Of a stretch of DNA of 64,000 nt, positions 33,178 to 41,773 are shown in pieces (position 1 is the stretch's first letter; every line of letters begins with the position of its first letter). Source of the DNA: Comamonas badia DSM 17552 (lineage in GTDB: Bacteria; Pseudomonadota; Gammaproteobacteria; Burkholderiales; Burkholderiaceae_C); NCBI RefSeq assembly GCF_000484635.1, contig NZ_AXVM01000004.1:186001-250000 (forward strand), read 5' to 3'. The position numbers and the translations under genes were made by a program. The notes under the pieces are model-generated. The model was not told the DNA's origin. It was given only the letters and a program-made list of their open reading frames with translations, and ran no database searches.

Positions 33178-33257
33178 GGCCGCAGGATAGCAGAACAAAT
33201 TATTACAAATACCCGGGAGAAACCCGGAACACCGCTCCGAGCCTGTTCATGGACTTT

Positions 33258-33452
33258 TCACAGCCACTTGACGGCGAGACTGAGCAAAAGGCTGAGCAGC
33301 ACGGTGCTGGCCAATGGCACCGACCACTGCCGCCCGAAGAGCCGGATTTCGAAATCGCCCGGCAGCCGCCCCAGCCCGAGGCGGCGCAGCAGCGGCATCA
33401 GCCCGCTGATGAAAACCAGCGCCAGAAAGACGACGATGAGCCAGCGCACCAT
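33258..33452 (-). CDS. DUF2905 family small membrane protein
   Basis: A 64-residue protein with two hydrophobic helices (residues about 3-22 and 46-63) around the conserved loop LGLGRLPGDFEI, the signature of DUF2905. Its function is unknown in the literature I know of. It lies ten bases downstream of the MidA-like methyltransferase gene and is probably cotranscribed with it. Confidence 0.85.
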   Translation of the reverse strand: MVRWLIVVFLALVFISGLMPLLRRLGLGRLPGDFEIRLFGRQWSVPLASTVLLSLLLSLAVKWL

Positions 33453-33462
33453 GTCGGCGACC

Positions 33463-34545
33463 TCACAACCGGTGCGTGCGATCGCCCTGCGCGAACCCGC
33501 GCGGCTGCCACGCAGGTCCAGGGCCGAGCGCCAGCACCTTGAACAGCTCGCCCATCTCGTGTTCCAGCATCAATTTGAGCGCTGGCGCTTTATCCACAGG
33601 TGGTAATAGCTCTAATTTTTGCAGCAATCCATTGTTCATCAGAAAATGCGCCTGGCTGGTGTAGCCCAGCACGTTCAGCCCGGCCTCCTGCGCCGCCAGC
33701 GCAATCCCGGTGAAATTGACATGCGCGGTGATGTCCTTCAGGCCCACATCCGCCAGCGGATCGGCATCCACCTGGTGCGCGCGGTGGCACACCAGCGTGC
33801 CCTGCGCGCGCTGCGGGTGGTAGTACTCGGCTTCGGGAAAGCCATAGTCGATCAGAAAGGCCGCGCCGCGCACCAGATGCCGCGCCAGCGTGCGCACAAA
33901 GCCTTCCGCCTGCGAATGGATTTCCGTCAGGTAGTCGTGATCGCCCGGCACTTGCACCGGCGGGCGCAGGTCGGTGGGGCGATCGCTCCACGCAAAGCCG
34001 TCGCCCTGCAGCACCACGCCGCGCTCATACCACACGCCATCGGTGCGCTGCAGCAGCTGCACCGGCATGGCATCCAGCACCTCGTTGCCCAGCACCACGC
34101 CCTCGATGCGCTCGGGCAGGCGCTGCGCCCACCGCACCTTGCCGGCAAACGGCGCCAGCGTCCGCTGCTGGCGCAGGCGCAGACTGCTGGAGACATCCAC
34201 GATGGTGTAGCGCCGCACGCCATCGCCGAGCGCGCCCAGCACCTGCGCCGCCAGCGCGCCGCTGCCGGCGCCGAACTCCCAGATGTCATCGGTCTGCGTC
34301 GCGGCGAGCGCCTCGCGCACCTGCCCGGCCAGCACGGCGCCAAACACCGGCGAGAGCTCCGGCGCGGTGACGAAATCGCTGCCGCTTTCGGGCATCGCGC
34401 CGAATTTGCGCAGATCGTTGGCGTAGTAGCCCAGGCCGGGCGCGTACAGCGCCTGCCGCATGAAGCGGTCAAAGCCTATCCAGCCGCCCGCAGCGCGGAG
34501 GGTGGCGCGGATCTGCTGCGCCAGAAGTGCACTCAAGCTTGTCAT
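33463..34545 (-). CDS. SAM-dependent methyltransferase, MidA/NDUFAF7 family
   Basis: A 360-residue class I methyltransferase of the COG1565 family. Signatures are the N-terminal GGWIGFDRFMRQALYAPGLG followed by YYANDLRKFG, SGSDFVTAPELSPVFGAVLA, the SAM motif IWEFGAGSGALAAQVLGAL, VVLGNEVLDAMPVQLL, and FLIDYGFPEAEYYHPQRAQG. The eukaryotic homologue NDUFAF7/MidA methylates an arginine of complex I; the bacterial target is not established. The start MTSLSALLAQQ gives the usual length, and the upstream extension overlaps the divergent gene's promoter. It starts 64 bases from the FolM-like gene, facing away. Confidence 0.88.
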   Translation of the reverse strand: MTSLSALLAQQIRATLRAAGGWIGFDRFMRQALYAPGLGYYANDLRKFGAMPESGSDFVTAPELSPVFGAVLAGQVREALAATQTDDIWEFGAGSGALAAQVLGALGDGVRRYTIVDVSSSLRLRQQRTLAPFAGKVRWAQRLPERIEGVVLGNEVLDAMPVQLLQRTDGVWYERGVVLQGDGFAWSDRPTDLRPPVQVPGDHDYLTEIHSQAEGFVRTLARHLVRGAAFLIDYGFPEAEYYHPQRAQGTLVCHRAHQVDADPLADVGLKDITAHVNFTGIALAAQEAGLNVLGYTSQAHFLMNNGLLQKLELLPPVDKAPALKLMLEHEMGELFKVLALGPGPAWQPRGFAQGDRTHRL

Positions 34546-34609
34546 CGTTGACCCGATTTTGCCTTGTGCACAATGGCCGGACTTGATCCATCCCATCGTG
34601 CACAGCGCC

Positions 34610-35407
34610 ATGCCTCCACCGTCCTCCTGGGTTCTCATCACCGGCGCCGCCACCCGCCTCGGCAGGGAAATGGCCTTGGCGTTCGCACGCGCCGGCTGGG
34701 ATGTGCTGTGCCACTACCGCCATTCGCGGACCGCCGCCGAGGCCACGGCCGGCGAGATCGCGGCGCTCGGCCGCCAATGCCGACTGATGACCGCCGACCT
34801 GGCCGAGCCCGATGCCGCCACCCACTTGCTGGCCCAATGCACGGCACTGATCGGCGCCGCACCGCGGTGCATCGTCAACAACGCCTCGCTGTTCGACGCG
34901 GACGATGCGACAAACGCCAACGCGCAGTCGCTGCAGCGGCACCTTGCCAGCAACACCATCACCCCGCTGCTGCTGGCCAATGCGCTGGCGGCGCAGGTAC
35001 GTGCTGAATCGCATGCGGCACACGGCTGGCATTCGGTCGTGCACGTGCTTGATCAGAAGGTGCACAACCTCAACCCGGATTATTTCTCCTACACCGTGAG
35101 CAAGCTGGCGCTGGAGCGCAGCGTGGCGCTGCAGGCGCAGGCGCTGGCGCCGCAGGTGCGCGTGTGCGGCCTCTCGCCCGGGCTGATGTATCTGAGCGGG
35201 CCGCAGACGCAGGCCAATTTCGACCGCGCGAGCCGCATCAATCTGCTGCGCCAGCCGATTGACCCCGCCGACGTTGCACGCGCCGCCGTGTTCATCGCCG
35301 GGAACACCGCGCTCAGCGGCTGCACGCTGCAGGCGGACAACGGCCAGCACCTGGTGCCCCTGGCGCGCGACGTGATGTTCGCCATCGGCGAAAATCCGCA
35401 GCCATGA
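34610..35407 (+). CDS. SDR-family pteridine reductase-like protein (FolM-like)
   Basis: A 265-residue short-chain dehydrogenase. The NADP-binding motif is LITGAATRLGREMA, i.e. TGxxxRxG rather than the classical TGxxxGxG, as in pteridine reductase PTR1 and E. coli FolM. Further markers are CIVNNASLFDADD, the catalytic tyrosine and lysine in YFSYTVSKLALE, and GLSPGLMYLSG. It overlaps the first FolB/FolX-like gene by four bases, which supports a role in reducing dihydromonapterin, dihydrobiopterin or dihydrofolate. Substrate preference cannot be decided from sequence. Confidence 0.82.
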   Translation: MPPPSSWVLITGAATRLGREMALAFARAGWDVLCHYRHSRTAAEATAGEIAALGRQCRLMTADLAEPDAATHLLAQCTALIGAAPRCIVNNASLFDADDATNANAQSLQRHLASNTITPLLLANALAAQVRAESHAAHGWHSVVHVLDQKVHNLNPDYFSYTVSKLALERSVALQAQALAPQVRVCGLSPGLMYLSGPQTQANFDRASRINLLRQPIDPADVARAAVFIAGNTALSGCTLQADNGQHLVPLARDVMFAIGENPQP

Positions 35408-35817
35408 ATTCCATGCTGCTGGCCTTTGGCGCGCTCGATGCCCGCCTGGCGACGCACTGCCGCCTGCTGAGCCTGCGCCAGCACGAGCAGCAGGTGCGCA
35501 TCGGCGTGCACGCCTTCGAACGCCAGGCGCCGCAGCGCCTGTGGTTCGACGTGGACCTGTGCGTGCGCCTGGAGCAGGCCCCGGCCGCGCGCGATGACAT
35601 CTCCCAGACCGTCGACTACGATTTCATCCGCCAGACGATCGCCAGCGCGGTGGGAACGCAGCACCACGAGCTGCAGGAAACGCTGTGCGACACCCTCCTC
35701 GCCGCCATGCTCCGGCGCCCCGACGTGCAGGCTGCCCGCGTTGCCACGCGCAAGCCGGACGTGTACCCGGACAGCGCATCGGTCGGCACGGAGCGCATAG
35801 GCATCAAGCCCTGGTAG
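35404..35817 (+). CDS. Dihydroneopterin aldolase-family protein (FolB/FolX-like), paralogue 1
   Basis: A 137-residue tunnelling-fold protein. Family features are RIGVHAFERQAPQRLWFDVD, with the pterin-binding region, TVDYDFIRQTIASAV with the conserved tyrosine, LQETLCDTLLAAML and a lysine in ARVATRKPDVYPD. The loop VYPDSASVGTERIG has no counterpart in the neighbouring paralogue. Together with the FolM-like reductase upstream it recalls E. coli folX-folM, so this copy could be a dihydroneopterin-triphosphate epimerase rather than the aldolase; this is inference. Confidence 0.78.
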   Translation: MNSMLLAFGALDARLATHCRLLSLRQHEQQVRIGVHAFERQAPQRLWFDVDLCVRLEQAPAARDDISQTVDYDFIRQTIASAVGTQHHELQETLCDTLLAAMLRRPDVQAARVATRKPDVYPDSASVGTERIGIKPW

Positions 35818-35835
35818 ACGCATCCACCACACCCC

Positions 35836-36216
35836 ATGCCCACACCCCAGCCCCACCAAGGCCAGCAGACCCTCACGCTCAATGGCCTGCGCTTTGACGC
35901 CAACCTCGGCATCCTCGCGCACGAACGCAACGCGCCCCAGCCGATCCGCGTGGATGCCGAGCTCAACCTCGGCACCCAGCCGCTGGCGCCGCCCGACGAC
36001 GACATCCTGCACGTGCTCGACTACCGCAAAGTGCGCCAGATCATCATCGACGAATGCACCGCCGAGCACGTGAACCTGCTGGAGAGCCTGATCGGCAAGC
36101 TCGCCCGCCGCCTGCTGCTGCTGCCGGGCGTGCGCGGCGTGCGCGTGAAGATCGCGAAGCTGGAAATTTTTGATGACTGCGAAGTCGCCATTCGCGTCGA
36201 AACCGGACAGTGGTAA
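35836..36216 (+). CDS. folB: Dihydroneopterin aldolase (FolB-like), paralogue 2
   Basis: A 126-residue member of the same fold. The sequence [20 protein letters not shown] contains the conserved glutamate after the strand, [15 protein letters not shown] the conserved tyrosine, [17 protein letters not shown] the conserved Leu-Glu-Ser, and [16 protein letters not shown] the active-site lysine. All residues expected for retro-aldol cleavage of dihydroneopterin to 6-hydroxymethyl-dihydropterin appear present, so I take this copy as the true FolB of folate synthesis. It lies 18 bases after paralogue 1. Confidence 0.82.
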   Translation: MPTPQPHQGQQTLTLNGLRFDANLGILAHERNAPQPIRVDAELNLGTQPLAPPDDDILHVLDYRKVRQIIIDECTAEHVNLLESLIGKLARRLLLLPGVRGVRVKIAKLEIFDDCEVAIRVETGQW

Positions 36217-36221
36217 ACCCC

Positions 36222-37121
36222 ATGCAAGCAAGCGAATCCGTTCTCGAAACCGTCCCCTCCACCCACGACACGCGCAAGGCCGATCACGAGGCGCACAAGC
36301 TGGAGAAGCGCCTGTGCCGCGAAACCACGCGCGCCATCATCGACTACGCCATGATCGAAGAGGGCGACAAGGTCATGGTCTGCCTCTCGGGTGGCAAGGA
36401 CAGCTACACGCTGCTGGACATCCTGCGCAAACTGCAGCGGCGCGCGCCGATCCGATTCAGCATCGTCGCCGTCAATCTGGACCAGAAGCAGCCGGGCTTT
36501 CCCGAACACGTGCTGCCCGAATACCTCACCCACATCGGCGTGGACTTCCACATCGAGAGCCAGGACACCTACAGCATCGTCAAGCGCCTGGTGCCCGAGG
36601 GCAAGACCACCTGCAGCGTGTGCTCGCGCCTGCGCCGCGCCATCCTCTACCGCGTGGCCAGCGAACTGGGCGCGACCAAGGTGGCGCTGGGCCACCACCG
36701 CGACGACATCGTCACCACGCTGATGCTCAACCTGTTCTACGGCGGGCGCATGAAAGGCATGCCGCCCAAGCTGGTGAGCGACGACGGCAAGCATGTGGTG
36801 ATCCGCCCGCTGTGCTACGTCACCGAGAACGACACCCGGCGCTGGTCCGAAATCCAGGGTTTTCCCATCATTCCCTGCAACCTCTGCGGCAGCCAGGAAG
36901 GGCTGCAGCGCGTGGTCGTCGGCGACATGCTGCGCGAGTGGGAGAAGAAATTTCCGGGCCGCATCGAGAGCATGTTCCGCGCCATGAGCCACATCGTGCC
37001 CACGCACCTCATGGACCAGCAACTGCACGATTTCAAGGGTGCGCATGCCACTGGCATTGCCGATCCCATGGGCGACAGGGCGTTCGATCCCGAAATCCTG
37101 CCGGACCCATTGCAGCGGTAG
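36222..37121 (+). CDS. ttcA: tRNA 2-thiocytidine(32) synthetase TtcA
   Basis: A 299-residue iron-sulfur PP-loop enzyme that thiolates C32 of certain tRNAs. The PP-loop is [17 protein letters not shown], and the cluster ligands are CxxC in [12 protein letters not shown] and [33 protein letters not shown] is the family signature. The ATG at 36222, six bases after the folB stop, is preferred over a GTG at 36210 inside folB. It ends eight bases before the convergent dacB-like gene, with no terminator visible. Confidence 0.94.
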   Translation: MQASESVLETVPSTHDTRKADHEAHKLEKRLCRETTRAIIDYAMIEEGDKVMVCLSGGKDSYTLLDILRKLQRRAPIRFSIVAVNLDQKQPGFPEHVLPEYLTHIGVDFHIESQDTYSIVKRLVPEGKTTCSVCSRLRRAILYRVASELGATKVALGHHRDDIVTTLMLNLFYGGRMKGMPPKLVSDDGKHVVIRPLCYVTENDTRRWSEIQGFPIIPCNLCGSQEGLQRVVVGDMLREWEKKFPGRIESMFRAMSHIVPTHLMDQQLHDFKGAHATGIADPMGDRAFDPEILPDPLQR

Positions 37122-37129
37122 CGCCTCGC

Positions 37130-38746
37130 TCAATAGTCGCGCCAGAGCAGGGCGGAAATCGTGCCTTCGTCCTGAAACACCTGCGCAACCGCGTCGATGT
37201 CCGCCACCTTCGCGTTGTTGACCACCAGCGCGTAGATCAGATCGCGCCCGCTTCGGGTGCGGATGTAACCGCCAAGGGCTTGTCCCTTGAGCAGCAGTCC
37301 GGCACCAGCGGCTTCGATGTTGGTACCGGTCTTGGCGCGCACCTGGCCGGTTGCCCCGGCGAGGCTGGCGTCGGCGGCGTAGTCCTTCACGAAGGCCAGC
37401 GAACCGTCCGTGCCCAGGATCGGCAAGGCATCGAAATAGGTGTCGAAGTGCGCGCTTTGCCGCATGCGCGCCAGAAAGATGGTGACCGCGCGCGTCAAGG
37501 CCTTGGTGTCGCCGCCGCCGCTGCCATTGAAGAACGCGTAGTCGCCGCGCTGCACGCCATACTGGTTGGCCAGATGAACCTGCTCGCGCGCCAGCGTCGC
37601 GTCCATGTTGTCCACCCCCTGCGTCTTCCCCCACAACAGCAGGCTGGTGTCGGCGCCCAGGTTGTAGCTCACCTTGAGGATCAGCTTCGCGTAGTCCGCG
37701 TAGGGCATGCCGGCGAGTTCGGCCACCTTGTCGGCTTCTGCCCAGCTGTCGCGCGGCGGGAGCAGCTGCACCGGGTTTTCCTGGACCGGCGGGGCGTCCA
37801 CCACCACGCCCGCGTCGACAAGCGCCTCGATCAGCACGGTGCGCGCGTAGTTGTCCGGCCGGGTCATGCGGATGGATCGGACCAGCGGAAACCGTCCGGT
37901 GAACCGTGGCTTGAAGTCCATGGGAATGGCGCCGCTCACCCGGGTGGAGCAGCCAGGCGCGCCCATGCAGCCTGAAAATTCGGGCGTCAGCTCGAACGCC
38001 AGTTCACTGCCCGCGGCGCCGGTGCTGAGCGCGTTGTTCACGCCGAGTGCCGCGGACTTCGGGCGCCAATCCAGCGATGCCGCCTGACCGGGGGCCGTGG
38101 GGTTGATCGTGAGATCGATCATGTCGTCATTGACGAAGATCGGCCGCAGATCGAATTCCCCCCGGTAGGGGAAGGGCTGAAACAGGCGGTCGTCGACGAT
38201 CACCTGGCCCGTGATGCGGGTGATGCCGGAGGCCGCCACCTGCCGCGCCAGCGACCGGTATCCCGCCAGCGGATCGGGCGGGGTCAGCACCGCATTGCCC
38301 AGGCTGTTGGCCTCGTTGTGGTCGTAATCGCTGATGGCGATCGAGCCGTCCGGGTTGGCGCGCCCGCCCATGGTCAGATCGCCGGACGCCACCAGCACCA
38401 GGTCGCCGTTCAAAACGCCACCACTGACCGCGCCTTGCCGATACACCGGCGTGTTGTAACGGTGATCGGGGCCGGTCTGATCGAGCAACTCGCCGACCGA
38501 AAAAAGCTTGCGCACGGAGCCGATGTAGAAGGCGTGGTCCGGCTGGGTGTCCAGCACCACCTTTCCCGTTTGCGCGTCCACGACGCGCAGCCCCCAGCGC
38601 GCGCCGGCGTAGCGCGCCTGGTTCATCACGGCGCGAATGTCCGCGGGCACATCGGCGTTGGGTTCACTGCTGCCGCCGCAGCCCGTGAGGGCGCCTGCCG
38701 CGATCGCGGCTGAAGTGACGAGTGCTGCGAAAGTGGGATGCTTCAT
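37130..38746 (-). CDS. D-alanyl-D-alanine carboxypeptidase/endopeptidase, S13 family (DacB/PBP4-like), lipoprotein
   Basis: A 538-residue penicillin-binding protein. A lipoprotein signal (MKHPTFAALVTSAAIAAGAL, lipobox LTG-C23) anchors it to a membrane, whereas E. coli DacB is soluble periplasmic. The catalytic set is complete: S77-xx-K80 (YIGSVRKLF), S360-Y-N362 (LKVSYNLGAD) and K472-T-G (RAKTGTNIEA). The large insert domain of S13 peptidases lies between the first and second motifs (about residues 85-340). It trims or cleaves peptidoglycan side chains or cross-links. It is the last gene of a unit with the 961-residue lipoprotein and the serine hydrolase. The start is set by the lipoprotein signal; an upstream in-frame extension has no such signal. 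Confidence 0.88.
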   Translation of the reverse strand: MKHPTFAALVTSAAIAAGALTGCGGSSEPNADVPADIRAVMNQARYAGARWGLRVVDAQTGKVVLDTQPDHAFYIGSVRKLFSVGELLDQTGPDHRYNTPVYRQGAVSGGVLNGDLVLVASGDLTMGGRANPDGSIAISDYDHNEANSLGNAVLTPPDPLAGYRSLARQVAASGITRITGQVIVDDRLFQPFPYRGEFDLRPIFVNDDMIDLTINPTAPGQAASLDWRPKSAALGVNNALSTGAAGSELAFELTPEFSGCMGAPGCSTRVSGAIPMDFKPRFTGRFPLVRSIRMTRPDNYARTVLIEALVDAGVVVDAPPVQENPVQLLPPRDSWAEADKVAELAGMPYADYAKLILKVSYNLGADTSLLLWGKTQGVDNMDATLAREQVHLANQYGVQRGDYAFFNGSGGGDTKALTRAVTIFLARMRQSAHFDTYFDALPILGTDGSLAFVKDYAADASLAGATGQVRAKTGTNIEAAGAGLLLKGQALGGYIRTRSGRDLIYALVVNNAKVADIDAVAQVFQDEGTISALLWRDY

Positions 38747-38857
38747 GGCGAATTCCAGGTGTCCACAAAAGGCCGAAACCATCTTCATCGGCGGCGACCG
38801 GCCTGGCGGCGACGTGTGGTCCGCGCCGCTCAAGCCGTCGCACGCCACGGCGCCTGC

Positions 38858-41743
38858 TCAAGGCAAGTAGTTCACCGGCACGGGAAAGCTGATGTAGTTC
38901 TTGACGACTTGCGCCTCCTTCGCTTCCCGTTGCTGGTTGGGGTTGGCGCCGCCGCACCATTGGCTCGATTTGGGGTGCGGCTTGCCGCTGGCGTCGGTCA
39001 CGGTGCAGGCGGCTTTATCCACGATCTGGTCGCGGTTGGTGGGGCACATTGCCGTGTCCTTGTCCGACGGGCAGACCGCGAACTTCTGGTTGACGCGGAA
39101 GGTGTAGACGTTGTCGTCCAGATCGGTGAAGCGCACCACCAGCGGGTAGCCGTCCTGGGCGCCCGACTTCACGGTGCCCACGCGGAAGCCCAGGATCTGG
39201 CTGTTGGTCGGCATCGTCACATCCTGCCGGGGGTTCTGGCATTGCGGATCGCCGGCTTGCCGATTCAGGCTGCACACCCCATAGCGTTTGATCACGGGCT
39301 TGTTCAGTTGTGTTTCATACCCTGTGGGGGGGCCGATGATCAATGAAAAACCGTCGCCGTAGTTGAACTGCTCGGGGTTTTCCAGTCCGCTGGAGCCGCC
39401 GACCGAAAACACCAGGCCGTCGCCCAGCTCACTCATGAAGCCGACGGCATCGTCGACGGAGAACCCGTAGGCGCTCATGCCCAGGTCTTTGTGCACCAGC
39501 TTGACGTAGGGGTTGAACAGCAAGTCAGGGTTGGCGGCCACGGCCGGCTGCAGGTAGTTGTATTGCAGATCGTGGATGTACATGAACTGCACCTTGGCAT
39601 GGTCCCATCCCGGTATCTTCGTGTCGGCCAGCGGGTTGGCGCCGGCGCCGCAGCCTTCGTTGAACGGCACCCAGCCATAGATGTGCGTGATGGCTTGCCA
39701 ATAGTCGAAGGTCGGCCGCTCGGGTTGCGTTCCCTTGCACTTGCCGCTGCGGACCAGCGCCAGGTAATCGGCGTGATTTTGCGCAAAGAACTGCTTGACC
39801 ACCGTCAGGTTCTGGCGCAGATCGGGCGGGCAGTCGGTGCGGCCCGTCACGTACTTGCTCAAGTCCTCGCCGCCCCAGTCAACGCAGCTGCCCCACAGGT
39901 TCTGCATGCGCTGCACGGACTCGCCGAAGTGCAGCGATTTCTTCTCGTCATCCGTGCACTGGCCTTGAATGCATTTGAGCACCGTCAGCACGGGCGGAAA
40001 GCCCTTGGTTGCCGGCGGAATGGGCGGCGGGATGACCGGCACCTTGGCATCGGGCGACAAGGTGCCATCGCGATCGGCAAAGATGTTGTAGCCGCTGGGG
40101 ATGCGCACCTGGTTCGTCTGCAACTGCTCCATGTTGTAGACCGGCCAGCCTTGACCGATGGGCGTGTTCAGGTACGAGTTCAAGGCACTTCTGAAGGCGC
40201 CCAACTCCATCGTGGAGCCGCTGTAGCCGATGTAGGGGTTGTTCCTGGGGCCGATGGCCACGGGGACGTATACCTGATCGACGTACGAGATGTTGTAGCC
40301 CACGTTTTCGGGCTTGAGCAGGCGGTCGGCCTGGCCCGGCATGATGACCGAGTCGCCGAAGGTGTATTCCGTCAATTGGGCATAGATGTTGGGCGGGGGC
40401 CCGCCGCGCAGCGAATACACCGTCATCTGGCAATCGGTGCCTTGTCCCTGACAGCTGACGCCCTCGGGGGTCGGCAGCTTGGTTTCACCCGTCTGGTTCA
40501 GGCCTTGCTTGTCGTCGGCCAGGATGACCCGCCCGCCGTTCCACCAGGTGATGTGGCCGCCATCGAGTTTCGCCGCCAGCTTGCTGTACAGCGGCAGCGT
40601 GAGCGTGACCGATGCATGGGGCGGCAGGCCGGACGCCTCGTTGACGAACAGCTTGTAGTCGTTCAGGTCGGTGTACGGGTCGTTGGTGCGCATGCACCCT
40701 TGCAACCATTGATCGACCGGTTTGGCGCCAATGGTCAGCACCGGGTAGATCGGCTTGTCCGAATTGTTGTGAATGGAAATGGTCTTGGGGCGCACCTGCA
40801 CGGGGTTGCCGTTGTAGTCCTTGCACTGCACCGAGAACGCGCTGGACAGCGCCACCGAATCGATGTTGAGCGCCACCTGCTGCAACTGCAGCGGCTGCGC
40901 CGGCCCGTCGCCCAAGCTGGTGGCGGTGTAGCTCACCGTGCCAGCCGCGGCGTCGTAGCGCGGCGCGCCGAGCGTGAAGAAGTACAGCCACATCTGGCCC
41001 GTGCCGGTGCTGCCATACAGCGCGGCGTTGGGCGGGTTGCCGCCATAGCTGTCGTTCCATGTGGCGCTGAAGTCGGCCGTGGGTCGCCCTTCGTGATAGG
41101 GCCCCGGGGCGCTGGTGGCGAGCAGGGTGGTGTCCGCCACGCCGCTCAGCACCAGTTGGTACTGGCCGCTCGGCCCATCGGGGCTGATCGACACGCTGTC
41201 GGCATGCTGCAGGTAGAACGCCGAACCCTGGCCGCCCGATGCATTGTTCAGCACCTGCAGGAACAGCTTGCGCAGGCTCAGCGGCTGGCCGTCGGTGGGC
41301 GCCGAGTTGGCGAAGACCGTGACCGGCACGCGCAACTGCCGTGCCTTGGCATCGTAGACCGGGCGCCCGAGGCTGGCGTAGAGGGCCTGCAGGTCGGCGC
41401 TGCCGGCTTGCTGAAAGTGCAGCGTGGCGTGCGGGTCGATCGCGCCATAGGCCTGCGTCCAGGTCGATTCGATGTAGTCCGTCAAGGCCTGCTCGCCGCT
41501 GCCCCGCAGCGGCCGGTCTTCGTACCAGAAGGTCTGCGGGCTCGGCTGGTCGAGCAGCAGCGTCCAATGGGTGGGCGAGTCGCCCGGCAGCAGCTGGCCG
41601 GATGGCGCCGCCAGCATGACGATGCGGCTGGACGCGCCGCCCGCGGCCGCCGGGCCGGGTGCATCGTCGCCACCGCCGCAGGCCGCCAGCAGCAGCGCGG
41701 CCATCCAGACCATGATCCAGCGGATCCACACGGAGTGTTTCAT
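38858..41743 (-). CDS. Large lipoprotein of unknown function
   Basis: A 961-residue exported protein. It has a lipoprotein signal (IMVWMAALLLAAC, cysteine at residue 22) and a strong ribosome binding site (GGGAGGAG). I recognise no family with confidence. The segment around residue 325, KTISIHNNSDKPIYPVLTIG, resembles the opening of thaumatin/glucanase-like beta-sandwich domains (low confidence). The C-terminal third is cysteine-containing (GSCVDWGGEDL, SGKCKGTQP, NEGCGAGANP, YGVCSLNRQAGDPQCQN, CTVTDASGKPHPKSSQWCGG), suggesting disulfides in an exported domain. It is encoded 30 bases downstream of the serine hydrolase and upstream of the DacB-like gene, which hints at a role at the cell surface. 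Confidence 0.75.
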   Translation of the reverse strand: MKHSVWIRWIMVWMAALLLAACGGGDDAPGPAAAGGASSRIVMLAAPSGQLLPGDSPTHWTLLLDQPSPQTFWYEDRPLRGSGEQALTDYIESTWTQAYGAIDPHATLHFQQAGSADLQALYASLGRPVYDAKARQLRVPVTVFANSAPTDGQPLSLRKLFLQVLNNASGGQGSAFYLQHADSVSISPDGPSGQYQLVLSGVADTTLLATSAPGPYHEGRPTADFSATWNDSYGGNPPNAALYGSTGTGQMWLYFFTLGAPRYDAAAGTVSYTATSLGDGPAQPLQLQQVALNIDSVALSSAFSVQCKDYNGNPVQVRPKTISIHNNSDKPIYPVLTIGAKPVDQWLQGCMRTNDPYTDLNDYKLFVNEASGLPPHASVTLTLPLYSKLAAKLDGGHITWWNGGRVILADDKQGLNQTGETKLPTPEGVSCQGQGTDCQMTVYSLRGGPPPNIYAQLTEYTFGDSVIMPGQADRLLKPENVGYNISYVDQVYVPVAIGPRNNPYIGYSGSTMELGAFRSALNSYLNTPIGQGWPVYNMEQLQTNQVRIPSGYNIFADRDGTLSPDAKVPVIPPPIPPATKGFPPVLTVLKCIQGQCTDDEKKSLHFGESVQRMQNLWGSCVDWGGEDLSKYVTGRTDCPPDLRQNLTVVKQFFAQNHADYLALVRSGKCKGTQPERPTFDYWQAITHIYGWVPFNEGCGAGANPLADTKIPGWDHAKVQFMYIHDLQYNYLQPAVAANPDLLFNPYVKLVHKDLGMSAYGFSVDDAVGFMSELGDGLVFSVGGSSGLENPEQFNYGDGFSLIIGPPTGYETQLNKPVIKRYGVCSLNRQAGDPQCQNPRQDVTMPTNSQILGFRVGTVKSGAQDGYPLVVRFTDLDDNVYTFRVNQKFAVCPSDKDTAMCPTNRDQIVDKAACTVTDASGKPHPKSSQWCGGANPNQQREAKEAQVVKNYISFPVPVNYLP

Positions 41744-41773
41744 GACAGGTCTCCTCCCAATGGGGTGCGGTGC

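Noticed and set aside
33600-33640. Possible fifth copy of the ATAGCTG repeat in the MidA-like gene
   Set aside because: It keeps ATAGCT and an AT-rich flank but not the CGCAG half at the right distance.
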